Source: Streptomyces fulvorobeus
GTDB taxonomy: Bacteria; Actinomycetota; Actinomycetes; Streptomycetales; Streptomycetaceae
Length of the DNA: 64,000 nucleotides
Assembly: GCF_013167895.1 (NCBI RefSeq)
Contig: NZ_BLWC01000001.1
Span: 4,650,001 to 4,714,000 of the forward strand
Direction: 5' to 3'
Shown here: positions 38,384 to 48,678 of the stretch, in pieces
Numbering within the stretch: position 1 is the stretch's first letter
Layout of the letters: every line of letters starts with the position of its first letter
Notes under the pieces: model-generated
Seen by the model: the letters and a program-made list of their open reading frames with translations, nothing else
The model's database searches: none
Told to the model about the DNA's origin: nothing
Made by a program: the position numbers and the translations under genes

Positions 38384-38619
38384 CTCCGTCTCCCGCCGTC
38401 TCGCGGGACAGCCGCAGGTCGTGCCGCCCCGGTCCCTCCACCGCCCGCCCTGGTCGCCGCCGGGCGCCCGGACCCGGGGAAGGCGGCCGGGAGCCGTCCG
38501 CGCCTCGGAGCTCTCCGCCGGGTGACCTACCGCCAAAAGGTGCATTACACCCCTGTGCGCCTCCCGGTGGCTGCCGGGGCAGTGCTCCCGCCGCGGCCGT
38601 GGCCGATACTGGACGGGTT

Positions 38620-39831
38620 ATGGAACTCGTCGAAATCGTCATCCTTGCCGTAGTCATCGCCCTGGTCGCGGTCGGCCTGATCAGCGGGCTCGTGGTCAGC
38701 AGCCGCAAGAAGAAGCTGCCGCCCACGCCGCCGTCGAGCGCGCCGACCATCACTGCTCCCGCCGAACCCCGCGTCGGCGAGGAAGCCGAGGCGCCGCGCG
38801 ACGAAGCGCGGCGCACCATCGAGGAGGCCGGCTCCCCGGACACCGCGGAGGAAGCCCCGGCCACCGCCGGACCGGAGGCGCCCGCCGCCCCCGCGATCGA
38901 CATCCCCGAGCCCACCGCCGGCCGTCTCGTACGGCTGCGCGCCCGGCTCGCCCGCTCCCAGAACACCCTGGGCAAGGGCCTGCTCACCCTGCTGTCCCGC
39001 GACAACCTCGACGAGGACACCTGGGAGGAGATCGAGGACACGCTCCTCACCGCCGACGTCGGCGTCGCTCCCACCCAGGAGCTCGTGGAGCGGCTCCGCG
39101 AGCGGGTCCGCGTCCTCGGCACCCGTACCCCCGACGAGCTCCGCACGCTGCTGCGTGAGGAGCTCCTCGCACTCCTCGGTACCGGCTTCGACCGCGAGGT
39201 CAGGACGGAGGGCGGAGCCGAGACCCCCGGCGTCGTGATGGTCGTCGGTGTCAACGGCACCGGCAAGACCACCACCACCGGAAAGCTGGCGCGGGTGCTC
39301 GTCGCAGACGGCCGCAGCGTCGTGCTCGGCGCGGCCGACACCTTCCGCGCCGCCGCCGCCGACCAGCTCCAGACCTGGGGCGAGCGGGTCGGTGCCCGTA
39401 CCGTCCGCGGCCCCGAGGGCGGCGACCCGGCGTCGATCGCCTACGACGCGGTGAAGGAAGGCATCGCCGAGGGCGCCGATGTCGTGCTCATCGACACCGC
39501 GGGCCGCCTGCACACCAAGACCGGTCTGATGGACGAGCTCGGCAAGGTCAAGCGGGTCGTGGAGAAGCACGGACCGCTCGACGAGATCCTGCTCGTCCTG
39601 GACGCGACCACCGGACAGAACGGGCTGGTGCAGGCCCGCGTCTTCGCCGAGGTCGTCGCCGTCACCGGCATCGTGCTCACCAAGCTGGACGGCACAGCCA
39701 AGGGCGGCATCGTCATCGCGGTCCAGCGCGAGCTCGGCGTACCGGTGAAGCTGATCGGCCTCGGCGAGGGTCCCGACGACCTCGCCCCGTTCGATCCCGA
39801 GGCGTTCGTGGACGCGTTGATCGGCGACTGA
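38620..39831 (+). CDS. ftsY: Signal recognition particle receptor FtsY
   Basis: A 403-residue SRP receptor GTPase. One N-terminal transmembrane helix (IVILAVVIALVAVGLISGLVV) is followed by an acidic Pro/Ala/Glu linker, an N domain (about 100-190) and a G domain with GVNGTGKTTTTGKLA, DTFRAAAADQL, DTAGRLHTK and TKLDGTAKGG. With Ffh (about 8 kb downstream) it targets nascent membrane and secreted proteins to the translocon. The FtsY membrane helix is typical of actinobacteria. Confidence 0.96.
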   Translation: MELVEIVILAVVIALVAVGLISGLVVSSRKKKLPPTPPSSAPTITAPAEPRVGEEAEAPRDEARRTIEEAGSPDTAEEAPATAGPEAPAAPAIDIPEPTAGRLVRLRARLARSQNTLGKGLLTLLSRDNLDEDTWEEIEDTLLTADVGVAPTQELVERLRERVRVLGTRTPDELRTLLREELLALLGTGFDREVRTEGGAETPGVVMVVGVNGTGKTTTTGKLARVLVADGRSVVLGAADTFRAAAADQLQTWGERVGARTVRGPEGGDPASIAYDAVKEGIAEGADVVLIDTAGRLHTKTGLMDELGKVKRVVEKHGPLDEILLVLDATTGQNGLVQARVFAEVVAVTGIVLTKLDGTAKGGIVIAVQRELGVPVKLIGLGEGPDDLAPFDPEAFVDALIGD

Positions 39832-39858
39832 CGGCCCGTCGGGCCCTGGCGCACGGAT

Positions 39859-39896
39859 GAGGGCCGGGCAGGCCGCGGACCGGCTGCCCGGCCCTC
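39859..39896. terminator. Bidirectional terminator after ftsY
   Basis: A perfect 13-bp GC-rich stem (39859-39871 with 39884-39896) with a 12-nt loop, between convergent ftsY and the primase-domain gene. Confidence 0.8.
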
Positions 39897-39913
39897 ACGC
39901 GTACCCGGGCGCG

Positions 39914-40561
39914 CTACAGGCGGTGGCAGATGTACGCCAGTGTGCCCAGCAGCAGCCGCGCCTGCGGAGGAGTGCCCGCGGTGTCCGGCACCGGGGGGCG
40001 CAGCCAGCGGACCGGGCCCAGACCACCGAGGTCCGAGGGCGGGGCCGTGATGTGGCAGCCGGGGCCGAGGGCCCGCAGATCGAGGTCCGCGTCGTCCCAC
40101 CCCAGCCGGTACAGCAGCTCGGGCAGCTCCGCCGCGGCTCCTGGGGCCACGAAGAACTGCGCGCGCCCGGCCGGGGTGACGGCCACCGGGCCGAGCGGCA
40201 GTCCCATCCGCTCCAGCCGCACCAGGGCCCGGCGTCCGGCCGCCTCGGCGACGTCGAGGATGTCGAAGGTGCGGCCGACCGGGAGCAGCATCGCCGCCCC
40301 GGGCACCTCGGCCCACGCGTCGGCGGCGATGCCGAGCGGGGCGCCCGCGGGGACCTTGTCCGCGAAGTCCAGCGGATGCGCGCCGGGGGCGGCGCACTCC
40401 GCGGCCCCGCAGGAGCAGAGGCCGGCGGAGGCGCGCGCGCCGGGGACCACCGCCCAGCCCCAGAGTCCCGTGTACTCGGCCACCGCGGTGCACTCGGCCG
40501 AACGGCCGCGGCGCCGCGAGCCGGATCGCATCTCACGGATGCCGCCGATCGTGAAGCCCAT
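39914..40561 (-). CDS. Bifunctional DNA primase/polymerase N-terminal-domain protein
   Basis: A 215-residue protein related to the prim-pol N-terminal domain. AEYTGLWGWAVVPGARA, then CSCGAAECAAPGAHPLDF, with a possible metal-binding cysteine group, and later DILDVAEAAGRRAL are family features. Whether it still polymerises is doubtful: I see no complete acidic catalytic triad and no helicase or C-terminal domain. Such stand-alone proteins are common near nsdA in streptomycetes. ATG 40561 follows GGAGGGG closely. Confidence 0.75.
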   Translation of the reverse strand: MGFTIGGIREMRSGSRRRGRSAECTAVAEYTGLWGWAVVPGARASAGLCSCGAAECAAPGAHPLDFADKVPAGAPLGIAADAWAEVPGAAMLLPVGRTFDILDVAEAAGRRALVRLERMGLPLGPVAVTPAGRAQFFVAPGAAAELPELLYRLGWDDADLDLRALGPGCHITAPPSDLGGLGPVRWLRPPVPDTAGTPPQARLLLGTLAYICHRL

Positions 40562-40965
40562 GCCCCTCCAACGGGTCCGACTCACCGGTGGTTACGACCC
40601 GCGGGCACCGATCCGCCCGCCGCGCCGTCGCCGATCCGCCGCGATGCGGTGCCGGGGGTGTGTGCCGCGATTCGCGCGCCCCCGAGTGCGTCATCCCGCC
40701 CATTGCTGATCGCCGCCTGTCAAGTGAATCGCGAGAGGCGCCAGGCGCGTTCATCCGAAGGGGTGGCGAATGGTGGCGTTTCCGTAAGGGCCCTCGCGAG
40801 AGGGGTGATCGTAGGATTACCGTCGGTACACGAAGCCTGGAAGTATGGGCGCCCACGGGTATGCCGCAGGCAACCCGATTTCTTGTACGAGGGTGTGCGA
40901 CCTCCGTACGGGCAGCATCGATGCACGGCATTCTGATAGTGGTTCGCGCGACAGGTTTCGGCGGG
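40562..40965 (+). other. Intergenic region upstream of nsdA
   Basis: A 404-bp divergent region. It has a small CCCTC-GCGA-GAGGG hairpin (40791-40804) and palindromic CGTACG sequences, but no promoter I can call. Reading frames open upstream in the nsdA frame lack conserved-looking sequence. Confidence 0.45.
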
Positions 40966-42456
40966 ATGGGGGGCGTTCCAGTGAGTGGCAGCGGCGCAGG
41001 CGAGACGAATGCCGGAAAGCGCCCCAACGGGCAATTGGGATCCTGGTTCGTGCGCAGCGGCTGGTCGAAGGGCGAACTCGCCCGGCAGGTGAACCGCCGG
41101 GCGCGTCAGATGGGCGCGCACCACATCAGCACCGACACCTCCCGGGTGCGGCGCTGGCTCGACGGTGAACAGCCCCGCGAGCCGATCCCGCGCATCCTCT
41201 CCGAGCTCTTCTCGGAGCGGTTCGGCGCCGTCGTCGCCGTCGAGGAGCTCGGACTGCGTACGGCACACCAGTCGCCTTCCGTGTCCGGCGTCGACCTGCC
41301 GTGGGCGGGTCCGCAGACCGTCGCCCTGCTGTCCGAGTTCTCCCGCAGCGACCTGATGCTCGCCCGGCGCGGATTCCTCGGCTCCTCGCTCGCCCTCGCC
41401 GCGGGTCCCGCCCTCATCGAGCCCATGCAGCGCTGGCTGGTTCCCGTCTCCACCGGGGCGCGGACCGGGACCGAGTCCCCGGCCGCCGCCCGCCGCCCCT
41501 CCCGGCTCTCCGGTCCCGAGCTGGACCTGCTGGAGTCCACGACGGCCATGTTCCGCCAGTGGGACGCCCAGTGCGGCGGCGGACTGCGCCGCAAGGCCGT
41601 CGTCGGACAGCTCCACGAGGTCACCGACCTGCTCCAGGAACCGCAGCCCGAGGCCACCGCCACCCGGCTCTTCCGGTGCGCGGCCGAGCTGGCCGAACTG
41701 GCGGGCTGGATGAGTTACGACGTCGGCCTCCAGCCCACCGCCCAGAAGTACTTCGTCCTGGCCCTGCACGCCTCCAAGGAGGCGGGCGACAAGCCCTTCG
41801 GCTCGTACGTGCTCTCCAGCATGAGCCGCCAGATGATCCACCTGGGACGCCCCGACGACGCCCTCGAACTGATCCACCTCGCCCAGTACGGCAGCCGGGA
41901 GTGCGCCACCCCGCGCACCCAGGCCATGCTGTATGCGATGGAGGCCCGCGCCTACGCCAACATGGGCCAGCCCAGCAAGTGCAAGCGAGCGGTCCGGATG
42001 GCCGAGGAAACCTTCCTGGACGCCGGACTCGACGGCGAGCCCGAGCCCGACTGGATCAGGTTCTTCTCCGAGGCCGAGCTCAACGGGGAGAACGCCCACT
42101 CCTACCGTGACCTGGCCTACGTGGCCGGCCGCAGCCCGACCTACGCCTCGCTGGCCGAGCCCGTCATGGAGCGGGCGGTCGAGCTCTTCGGCGAGGACGA
42201 CGAGCACCAGCGGTCGTACGCGCTCAATCTGATCGGCATGGCCACCGTCCATCTCCTCAAACGGGAGCCCGAGCAGGCCACCGAGCTCGCCTCGCACGCC
42301 CTCAGGGTCGCGAGAAAGGTCCGCTCCGAGCGGGTCAACACCCGGCTGCGCAAGACCGTCGACACCGCCGCCAGGGACTTCGGCGACGTCGAGGACGTCG
42401 CCAGGCTCACCGAGCTCCTCCACGAGCAGCTGCCGGAGACCGCCGAAGCGGTCTGA
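40966..42456 (+). CDS. nsdA: Regulator NsdA
   Basis: A 496-residue regulator that in S. coelicolor represses antibiotic production and sporulation. The N-terminal third (LGSWFVRSGWSKGELARQ...DTSRVRRWLDGEQPREPIP) resembles a helix-turn-helix domain. The remainder is a chain of helical, TPR-like repeats (GWMSYDVGLQPTAQKYF, GSYVLSSMSRQMIHLG, MYAMEARAYANMGQ-type units). ATG 40966 (MGGVPVSGSGAGET) is used. GTG 40981 with a G-rich site upstream is an alternative. Confidence 0.92.
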   Translation: MGGVPVSGSGAGETNAGKRPNGQLGSWFVRSGWSKGELARQVNRRARQMGAHHISTDTSRVRRWLDGEQPREPIPRILSELFSERFGAVVAVEELGLRTAHQSPSVSGVDLPWAGPQTVALLSEFSRSDLMLARRGFLGSSLALAAGPALIEPMQRWLVPVSTGARTGTESPAAARRPSRLSGPELDLLESTTAMFRQWDAQCGGGLRRKAVVGQLHEVTDLLQEPQPEATATRLFRCAAELAELAGWMSYDVGLQPTAQKYFVLALHASKEAGDKPFGSYVLSSMSRQMIHLGRPDDALELIHLAQYGSRECATPRTQAMLYAMEARAYANMGQPSKCKRAVRMAEETFLDAGLDGEPEPDWIRFFSEAELNGENAHSYRDLAYVAGRSPTYASLAEPVMERAVELFGEDDEHQRSYALNLIGMATVHLLKREPEQATELASHALRVARKVRSERVNTRLRKTVDTAARDFGDVEDVARLTELLHEQLPETAEAV

Positions 42457-42659
42457 CCCGGTCACCCCGCCACCGGCCACGACGGCCCTCCCGTACAACC
42501 CGACCGGCTCCCCCGCCGCCAGGTCACCGGGTGGCCGCCGTGGCCGGTTCACGTCGCCGGCCGTTCCAACCGCACCGTATGCGGCACGGGACGCATGGCA
42601 GGCCGCAAGGCGCCGACGCCACTCCTGGTTCATTCGGACGTAACACACCGGGCCTCTTC

Positions 42660-42697
42660 GTCACTGCGGTGAAACACCGTGCAGCATCTGCGGAAAC
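42660..42697 (+). promoter_or_regulatory. GlnR-type box upstream of amtB
   Basis: Half-sites with 11-bp periodicity: GTCAC (42660), GAAAC (42671), a degenerate CAGCA (42682) and GAAAC (42693). This fits the known gTnAC-n6-GAAAC double box of actinobacterial GlnR. An extra GTAAC lies at 42640. The region 42457-42659 contains only a long-range CCGGCCACG/CGTGGCCGG dyad that may be the nsdA terminator. Confidence 0.75.
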
Positions 42698-42799
42698 GGC
42701 GCTGGGCCAATCTCATGGCGCATAACCGGCCCGCACCCTTTTCCCCAGTGGCCCGCAATATCGCCCGCACGCGGCCGCACCGACGACGAGGAGACGCCG

Positions 42800-44149
42800 A
42801 TGCCCCCAGGCATCATGACGCTTGCCGCAGACGCCCCAGAGCTGTCTGCCGCCAACACCGGGTTCATGCTCATCTGCTCGGCCCTGGTGATGCTCATGAC
42901 TCCGGCCCTGGCCTTCTTCTACGGAGGCATGGTCCGCGTCAAGAGCACCCTCAACATGCTGATGATGAGCTTCATCAGCCTCGGGATCGTCACGATCCTG
43001 TGGGTGCTCTACGGATTCAGCATGGCCTTCGGGTCCGACATCGGCTCGGTCGTCGGCTGGTCGTCGGAGTACGTCGGCCTGAGCGGGATCGGCGTCAACG
43101 AACTCTGGGACGGCTACACGATCCCGGTCTACGTCTTCGCCGTCTTCCAGCTGATGTTCGCCGTCCTCACCCCGGCCCTGATCAGCGGCGCGCTCGCCGA
43201 CCGGGTCAAGTTCACCTCGTGGGCGCTGTTCATCACGCTCTGGGTCACCGTCGTCTACTTCCCGGTCGCGCACTGGGTCTGGGGCGCGGGCGGCTGGCTC
43301 TTCGAGATGGGCGTCATCGACTTCGCCGGCGGTACGGCGGTCCACATCAACGCCGGTGCGGCGGCTCTCGGCGTGATCCTCGTGATCGGCAAGCGCGTCG
43401 GCTTCAAGAAGGACCCGATGCGGCCGCACAGCCTGCCGCTCGTGATGCTCGGCGCCGGTCTGCTCTGGTTCGGCTGGTTCGGCTTCAACGCCGGCTCGTG
43501 GCTGGGCAACGACGACGGTGTCGGCGCGGTCATGTTCGTCAACACGCAGGTCGCCACCGCCGCCGCGATGCTCGCCTGGCTCGGTTACGAGAAGATCCGG
43601 CACGGCTCCTTCACCACCCTGGGCGCGGCATCCGGCGCGGTCGCCGGCCTCGTCGCCATCACCCCGGCCGGGGGAGCCGTCAGCCCGCTCGGCGCGATCG
43701 CCGTCGGCGCCATCGCCGGTGTGCTCTGCGCCCTGGCGGTCGGCCTGAAGTACAGGTTCGGCTACGACGACTCCCTGGACGTCGTCGGCGTCCACCTCGT
43801 CGGCGGAATCGCGGGCTCCCTGCTCGTCGGATTCTTCGCCACCGGCGGTGTCCAGTCCGACGCCAAGGGCCTCTTCTACGGCGGCGGCCTCGACCAGCTC
43901 GGCAAGCAGGCCGTCGGTGTCCTCGCGGTCCTCGCGTACTCTCTGGTCGTCTCCGCGGTCCTGGCCCTCCTCCTGGACAGGACGATCGGGATGCGGGTCC
44001 CCGAGGACGACGAGGTCTCCGGGATCGACCAGATCGAGCACGCCGAGACGGCGTACGACTTCAGCGGCGCCGGCGGCGGCACCGCCCCGCGCACCACGGC
44101 CTCGCAGGACACGACGGCAGCAGCGAAGACGAAGAAGGTGGACGCATGA
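42800..44149 (+). CDS. amtB: Ammonium transporter AmtB
   Basis: A 449-residue ammonium channel with about 11 transmembrane helices. FFYGGMVRVKSTLNM, DFAGGTAVHINAGAAAL (pore histidine) and FGWFGFNAGS are family motifs; the second pore histidine lies in VGVHLVGGIAGS. A cytoplasmic tail of about 50 residues is Ala/Thr-rich. It is the first gene of amtB-glnK-glnD behind a GlnR-type box, so it should be expressed under nitrogen limitation. Its stop overlaps the glnK start. Confidence 0.97.
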   Translation: MPPGIMTLAADAPELSAANTGFMLICSALVMLMTPALAFFYGGMVRVKSTLNMLMMSFISLGIVTILWVLYGFSMAFGSDIGSVVGWSSEYVGLSGIGVNELWDGYTIPVYVFAVFQLMFAVLTPALISGALADRVKFTSWALFITLWVTVVYFPVAHWVWGAGGWLFEMGVIDFAGGTAVHINAGAAALGVILVIGKRVGFKKDPMRPHSLPLVMLGAGLLWFGWFGFNAGSWLGNDDGVGAVMFVNTQVATAAAMLAWLGYEKIRHGSFTTLGAASGAVAGLVAITPAGGAVSPLGAIAVGAIAGVLCALAVGLKYRFGYDDSLDVVGVHLVGGIAGSLLVGFFATGGVQSDAKGLFYGGGLDQLGKQAVGVLAVLAYSLVVSAVLALLLDRTIGMRVPEDDEVSGIDQIEHAETAYDFSGAGGGTAPRTTASQDTTAAAKTKKVDA

Positions 44150-44484
44150 AGCTCATCACCGCGGTCGTGAAGCCGCACCGGCTCGACGAGATCAAGGAGG
44201 CCCTCCAGGCGTTCGGTGTCCAGGGCCTCACGGTCACGGAGGCCAGCGGCTACGGGCGCCAGCGCGGACACACCGAGGTCTACCGCGGTGCCGAGTACAC
44301 CGTGGACCTCGTACCGAAGGTCCGTATCGAGGTGCTCGTCGAGGACGAGGACTCCGAACAGCTCATCGACGTCGTGGTCAAAGCCGCCCGCACCGGCAAG
44401 ATCGGTGACGGAAAGGTCTGGAGCGTGCCGGTCGAGACCGCGATCCGCGTACGGACCGGGGAACGCGGACCCGACGCGCTCTGA
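44146..44484 (+). CDS. glnK: PII signal-transduction protein GlnK
   Basis: A 112-residue PII protein. The T-loop (YGRQRGHTEVYRGAEYTVDL) carries Tyr-51, the residue adenylylated in Streptomyces and other actinobacteria. KIGDGKVWSVPVE is the C-terminal signature. It binds ATP, ADP and 2-oxoglutarate and controls AmtB. ATG overlaps the amtB stop (ATGA), a coupling typical of amtB-glnK pairs. Confidence 0.98.
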   Translation: MKLITAVVKPHRLDEIKEALQAFGVQGLTVTEASGYGRQRGHTEVYRGAEYTVDLVPKVRIEVLVEDEDSEQLIDVVVKAARTGKIGDGKVWSVPVETAIRVRTGERGPDAL

Positions 44485-44512
44485 TCGTCCCGTACAACAG
44501 AAAGGCAGCTGG

Positions 44513-46962
44513 GTGACGAGCACCGAAGTGACCACCGAATCAGAGGAATCGGGACCCAGCGGCTACGCGGCGGCCCGGCTGCGCCTCCTCCAGGAGAAGG
44601 CGCGGTCCGGGCCGCCGCGCCGTGCCGCCCTCGCCACGCTGACGGACGGCTGGCTGAACGCGCTCTTCACCACCGCCGCCCAGGACACGGGCGTCCGGGG
44701 CGCGGCCCTCGTCGCCGTGGGCGGATACGGCCGCGGCGAGCTCTCCCCGCGCAGCGACCTCGACCTCCTGCTCCTGCACGACGGCAGCGCCGACGCCGCG
44801 GCACTCGCCGCACTCGCCGACCGGGTCTGGTACCCCGTCTGGGACCTCGGCCTCGCCCTCGACCACTCCGTACGGACCCCCGCCGAGGCCCGCAGGACGG
44901 CGGGGGAGGACCTCAAGGTCCAGCTGGGACTGCTCGACGCCCGTCCCGTCGCCGGGGACGCGGGCCTCGCCGCGGGGCTGCGTACCGCGATCCTCGCCGA
45001 CTGGCGCAACCAGGCCCCAAGCGCCTCCCCGCCCTGGACGAGCTCTGCCGCGAACGGGGCGAGCGCATGGGCGAGCTCCAGTTCCTCCTGGAACCCGACC
45101 TCAAGGAGGCCCGCGGCGGTCTGCGCGACGCCACCGCCCTGCGCGCCGTCGCCGCCTCCTGGGTCGCCGACGCCCCGCGCGAAGGGCTCTCCGAGGCACG
45201 CCGCGTCCTCCTCGACGCCCGCGACGCCCTCCACCTCACGACCGGCCGTGCGACCGACCGCCTCGCCCTCCAGGAACAGGACCAGGTCGCCGCCGAACTG
45301 GGCCTCCTCGACGCCGACGTGCTGCTCCGCCAGGTCTACGAGGCCGCCCGCACCGTCTCGTACGCCACCGACGTCACCTGGCGCGAGGTCAACCGGGTGC
45401 TCCGCGCCCGCTCCGTCCGGCCCCGGCTGCGCGCCATGCTGGGCGGCGGCAAGCCCGTCCCCGACCGCACCCCGCTCGCCGACGGGGTCGTCGAGGCGGA
45501 CGGCGAGGTCGTCCTCGCCCGCACCGCACGCCCCGAGAAGGACGCCGTCCTGACCCTGCGGGCCGCCGCGGCCGCCGCCGAATCCGGACTGCCGCTCTCC
45601 CGTCACCTCGTACGCCATCTGGCGAGCGCCGCCCGGCCAATGCCCGTGCCGTGGCCCGCCGAGGCCCGCGAGGAACTGGTCACCCTGCTCGGCGCGGGCG
45701 AGGCCACCGTGGGCGTCTGGGAAGCGCTCGAATCGGAAGGGATCATCACCCGGCTGCTGCCAGACTGGGAACGGGTCCACTGCCGCCCCCAGCGCAACCC
45801 CGTGCACACCTGGACGGTCGACCGCCACCTGGTCGAGACGGCCGTACGCGCCGCCACCCTCACCCGCCGCGTCGGACGCCCCGACCTGCTCCTGGTCGCC
45901 GCGCTCCTCCACGACATCGGCAAAGGCTGGCCCGGCGACCACTCCGTAGCCGGCGAGGTCATCGCCCGGGACATGGCGGCCCGCATCGGCTTCGACACAC
46001 ACGACGTGGGCGTCGTCTGCACCCTCGTACGCCACCACCTGCTGCTCATCGAGACCGCCACCCGGCGCGACCTCGACGACCCGGCGACGGTCCGTTCCGT
46101 CGCCGCCGCGCTGGGCTCGGCCTCGACCCTGGAACTCCTGCACGCCCTGACCGAGGCGGACGCCCTCGCGACCGGACCCGCCGCCTGGAGCACCTGGCGC
46201 GCCTCCCTCGTCACCGACCTGGTCAGGCGGGTCGCCGCCGTACTCGCCGGTGAGGCCCCGCCGGAACCGGAACCGGCCGCTCCCAGCGCCGAACAGGAAC
46301 GCCTCGCCGTCGAGGCCCTGCGGACCGGCGAGCCCGTGCTCGCCCTCCACACCCAGCCGGAGACCCCGGCCGACGACGGCGAACCGGAACCGGTCGGCGT
46401 CGAACTCCTCATCGCCCTGCCCGACCGGCCCGGCGTCCTGCCCGCCGCCGCAGGGGTCCTCGCCCTGCACCGCCTCACGGTCCGCGCCGCCGACCTGCGC
46501 GCGGTCGAGCTCCCCACCGAGCTCGGCGACACCGCCGATCTGCTGCTGCTCAGCTGGCGGGTCGCCGCCGAGTTCGGGGCGCTCCCGCAGGCCGCCCGGC
46601 TCCGCGCCGACCTGGTGCGGGCCCTGGACGGCTCACTGGACATCCGGGCCCGTCTCGCCGAGCGGGAGGCGGCCTACCCCCGTCGGCGCGGGGTCAAGGC
46701 GCCCCCGCCCCGGGTGACCGTCGCCGCGGCGGACTCCAAGGTCGCCACGGTGATCGAGGTACGCGCCCAGGACGCCCCGGGACTGCTGCACCGGATCGGC
46801 CAGGCGCTGGAGCAGAGCGCCGTACGGGTGCGCAGCGCCCATGTCTCGACCCTGGGGGCGAACGCCGTGGACACGGTCTACGTCACACGTCAGGACGGCA
46901 CGGTACTGTCCGGCGCCGAGGCGACGGCACTGGCGAAGGCGCTGGAGGACGCTCTGCGGTGA
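44513..46962 (+). CDS. glnD: PII uridylyl/adenylyltransferase GlnD, frameshifted
   Basis: The enzyme that modifies GlnK, about 816 residues after repair. It has an N-terminal nucleotidyltransferase domain (VGGYGRGELSPRSDLDLLLL), an HD hydrolase domain (LLHDIGKGWPGDHS) and two C-terminal ACT domains that sense glutamine. In Streptomyces GlnD adenylylates PII, so the family name uridylyltransferase may be misleading. The frame breaks at CCCC 45015-45018 after DWRNQAP. One missing C restores KRLPALDELCRERGERMGE. GTG 44513 follows AAAGG. Confidence 0.92.
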
Positions 46963-46979
46963 GCCTGAGGGGGCGACGG

Positions 46980-47000
46980 CCTCCCCCCGGCCGGGGGAGG
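46980..47000 (+). terminator. Terminator after glnD
   Basis: An 8-bp stem CCTCCCCC/GGGGGAGG (46980-46987 with 46993-47000), 18 bp after the glnD stop and separating the nitrogen operon from ffh. Confidence 0.6.
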
Positions 47001-47109
47001 GTTCCGCGCCCCTGACGGCCGGAGACGACCGGCGAGGACCGACGTCCGCCCGGGCCGGATACTCTAGGTACGAATCACCTGCCCCCGACCCTGAGGACCG
47101 ACGAGCGCC

Positions 47110-48660
47110 GTGTTCGATACTCTCTCCGACCGCCTTGCCGCGACTTTCAAGAACCTCAGGGGCAAGGGCCGCTTGTCCGAGGCGGACATCGACGCCACGG
47201 CTCGCGAGATCCGTATCGCGCTGCTGGAAGCCGATGTCGCCCTTCCCGTGGTCCGCGCCTTCATCGCCAAGGTCAAGGAGCGGGCGCGCGGCGCCGAGGT
47301 CTCCCAGGCCCTGAACCCGGCCCAGCAGGTCGTCAAGATCGTCAACGAGGAGCTCGTCGGCATCCTCGGCGGCGAGACGCGGCGCCTGCGGTTCGCGAAG
47401 AACCCGCCCACCGTGATCATGCTCGCGGGTCTCCAGGGTGCCGGCAAGACGACCCTCGCCGGAAAGCTCGGCCTCTGGCTCAAGGGCCAGGGCCACTCCC
47501 CGCTGCTCGTCGCCTGCGACCTCCAGCGCCCCAACGCCGTCAACCAGCTCAGCGTCGTCGCCGACCGGGCCGGAGTCGCGGTGTACGCGCCGGAGCCCGG
47601 CAACGGCGTCGGTGACCCGGTCAAGGTCGCCAAGGACTCCATCGAGTTCGCCAAGGCCAAGGTCCACGACATCGTCATCGTCGACACCGCGGGCCGCCTC
47701 GGTATCGACGAGGAGCTGATGCGGCAGGCCGCGGACATCCGCGACGCCGTCAGCCCCGACGAGATCCTCTTCGTCGTGGACGCGATGATCGGCCAGGACG
47801 CGGTCAACACCGCCGAGGCGTTCCGCGACGGCGTCGGCTTCGACGGCGTGGTCCTGTCCAAGCTCGACGGTGACGCCCGCGGTGGCGCCGCCCTGTCGAT
47901 CGCCCATGTCACGGGCAAGCAGATCATGTTCGCGTCGAACGGCGAGAAGCTCGAGGACTTCGACGCCTTCCACCCGGACCGCATGGCCTCCCGCATTCTC
48001 GACATGGGTGACCTGCTCACCCTGATCGAGCAGGCGGAGAAGACGTTCAGTCAGGAAGAGGCCGCCCAGATGGCCTCCAAGCTGGCGTCGAGCAAGGGCA
48101 AGGACTTCACGCTCGACGACTTCCTGTCGCAGATGGAGCAGGTCAGGAAGATGGGCTCCATCTCCAAGCTGCTCGGGATGCTGCCAGGCATGGGGCAGAT
48201 CAAGGACCAGATCAGCAACATCGACGAGCGTGACGTCGACCGCACGGCCGCGATCATCAAGTCGATGACCCCCAAGGAGCGCGCCGAGCCGACGATCATC
48301 AACGGCTCGCGCCGGGCCCGTATCGCCAAGGGCTCGGGCGTCGAGGTCTCCGCCGTGAAGTCCCTGGTGGAGCGGTTCTTCGAGGCCCGCAAGATGATGT
48401 CGAAGATGGCCCAGGGCGGCGGCATGCCCGGGATGCCGGGGATGCCGGGCATGGGCGGTGGCCCGGGCCGTCAGAAGAAGCAGATCAAGCAGGCCAAGGG
48501 CAAGCGCAAGAGCGGTAACCCGATGAAGCGCAAGGCCGAGGAGCAGGCCGCGGCCGCCCGCCGCGAGCAGGCGGCGGCCCAGGGCGGCGCGCTGGGCCTG
48601 CCCTCCCCGGAAGACAAGAACTTCGAGCTGCCGGACGAGTTCAAGAAGTTCATGGGCTGA
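47110..48660 (+). CDS. ffh: Signal recognition particle protein Ffh
   Basis: A 516-residue SRP54 homologue. An N domain, a G domain with GLQGAGKTTLAGKL (about 107-120), DTAGRLGID and SKLDGDARGG, then a Met-rich M domain that binds signal peptides and 4.5S RNA (LLGMLPGMGQI, MPGMPGMPGMGGG) are visible. Unlike many homologues, an extra basic, Ala/Gln-rich C-terminal extension follows the M domain. The start is GTG 47110. It pairs with ftsY and the sip genes in protein export. Confidence 0.97.
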   Translation: MFDTLSDRLAATFKNLRGKGRLSEADIDATAREIRIALLEADVALPVVRAFIAKVKERARGAEVSQALNPAQQVVKIVNEELVGILGGETRRLRFAKNPPTVIMLAGLQGAGKTTLAGKLGLWLKGQGHSPLLVACDLQRPNAVNQLSVVADRAGVAVYAPEPGNGVGDPVKVAKDSIEFAKAKVHDIVIVDTAGRLGIDEELMRQAADIRDAVSPDEILFVVDAMIGQDAVNTAEAFRDGVGFDGVVLSKLDGDARGGAALSIAHVTGKQIMFASNGEKLEDFDAFHPDRMASRILDMGDLLTLIEQAEKTFSQEEAAQMASKLASSKGKDFTLDDFLSQMEQVRKMGSISKLLGMLPGMGQIKDQISNIDERDVDRTAAIIKSMTPKERAEPTIINGSRRARIAKGSGVEVSAVKSLVERFFEARKMMSKMAQGGGMPGMPGMPGMGGGPGRQKKQIKQAKGKRKSGNPMKRKAEEQAAAARREQAAAQGGALGLPSPEDKNFELPDEFKKFMG

Positions 48661-48678
48661 CCAGGCTGACCAGCTGGT

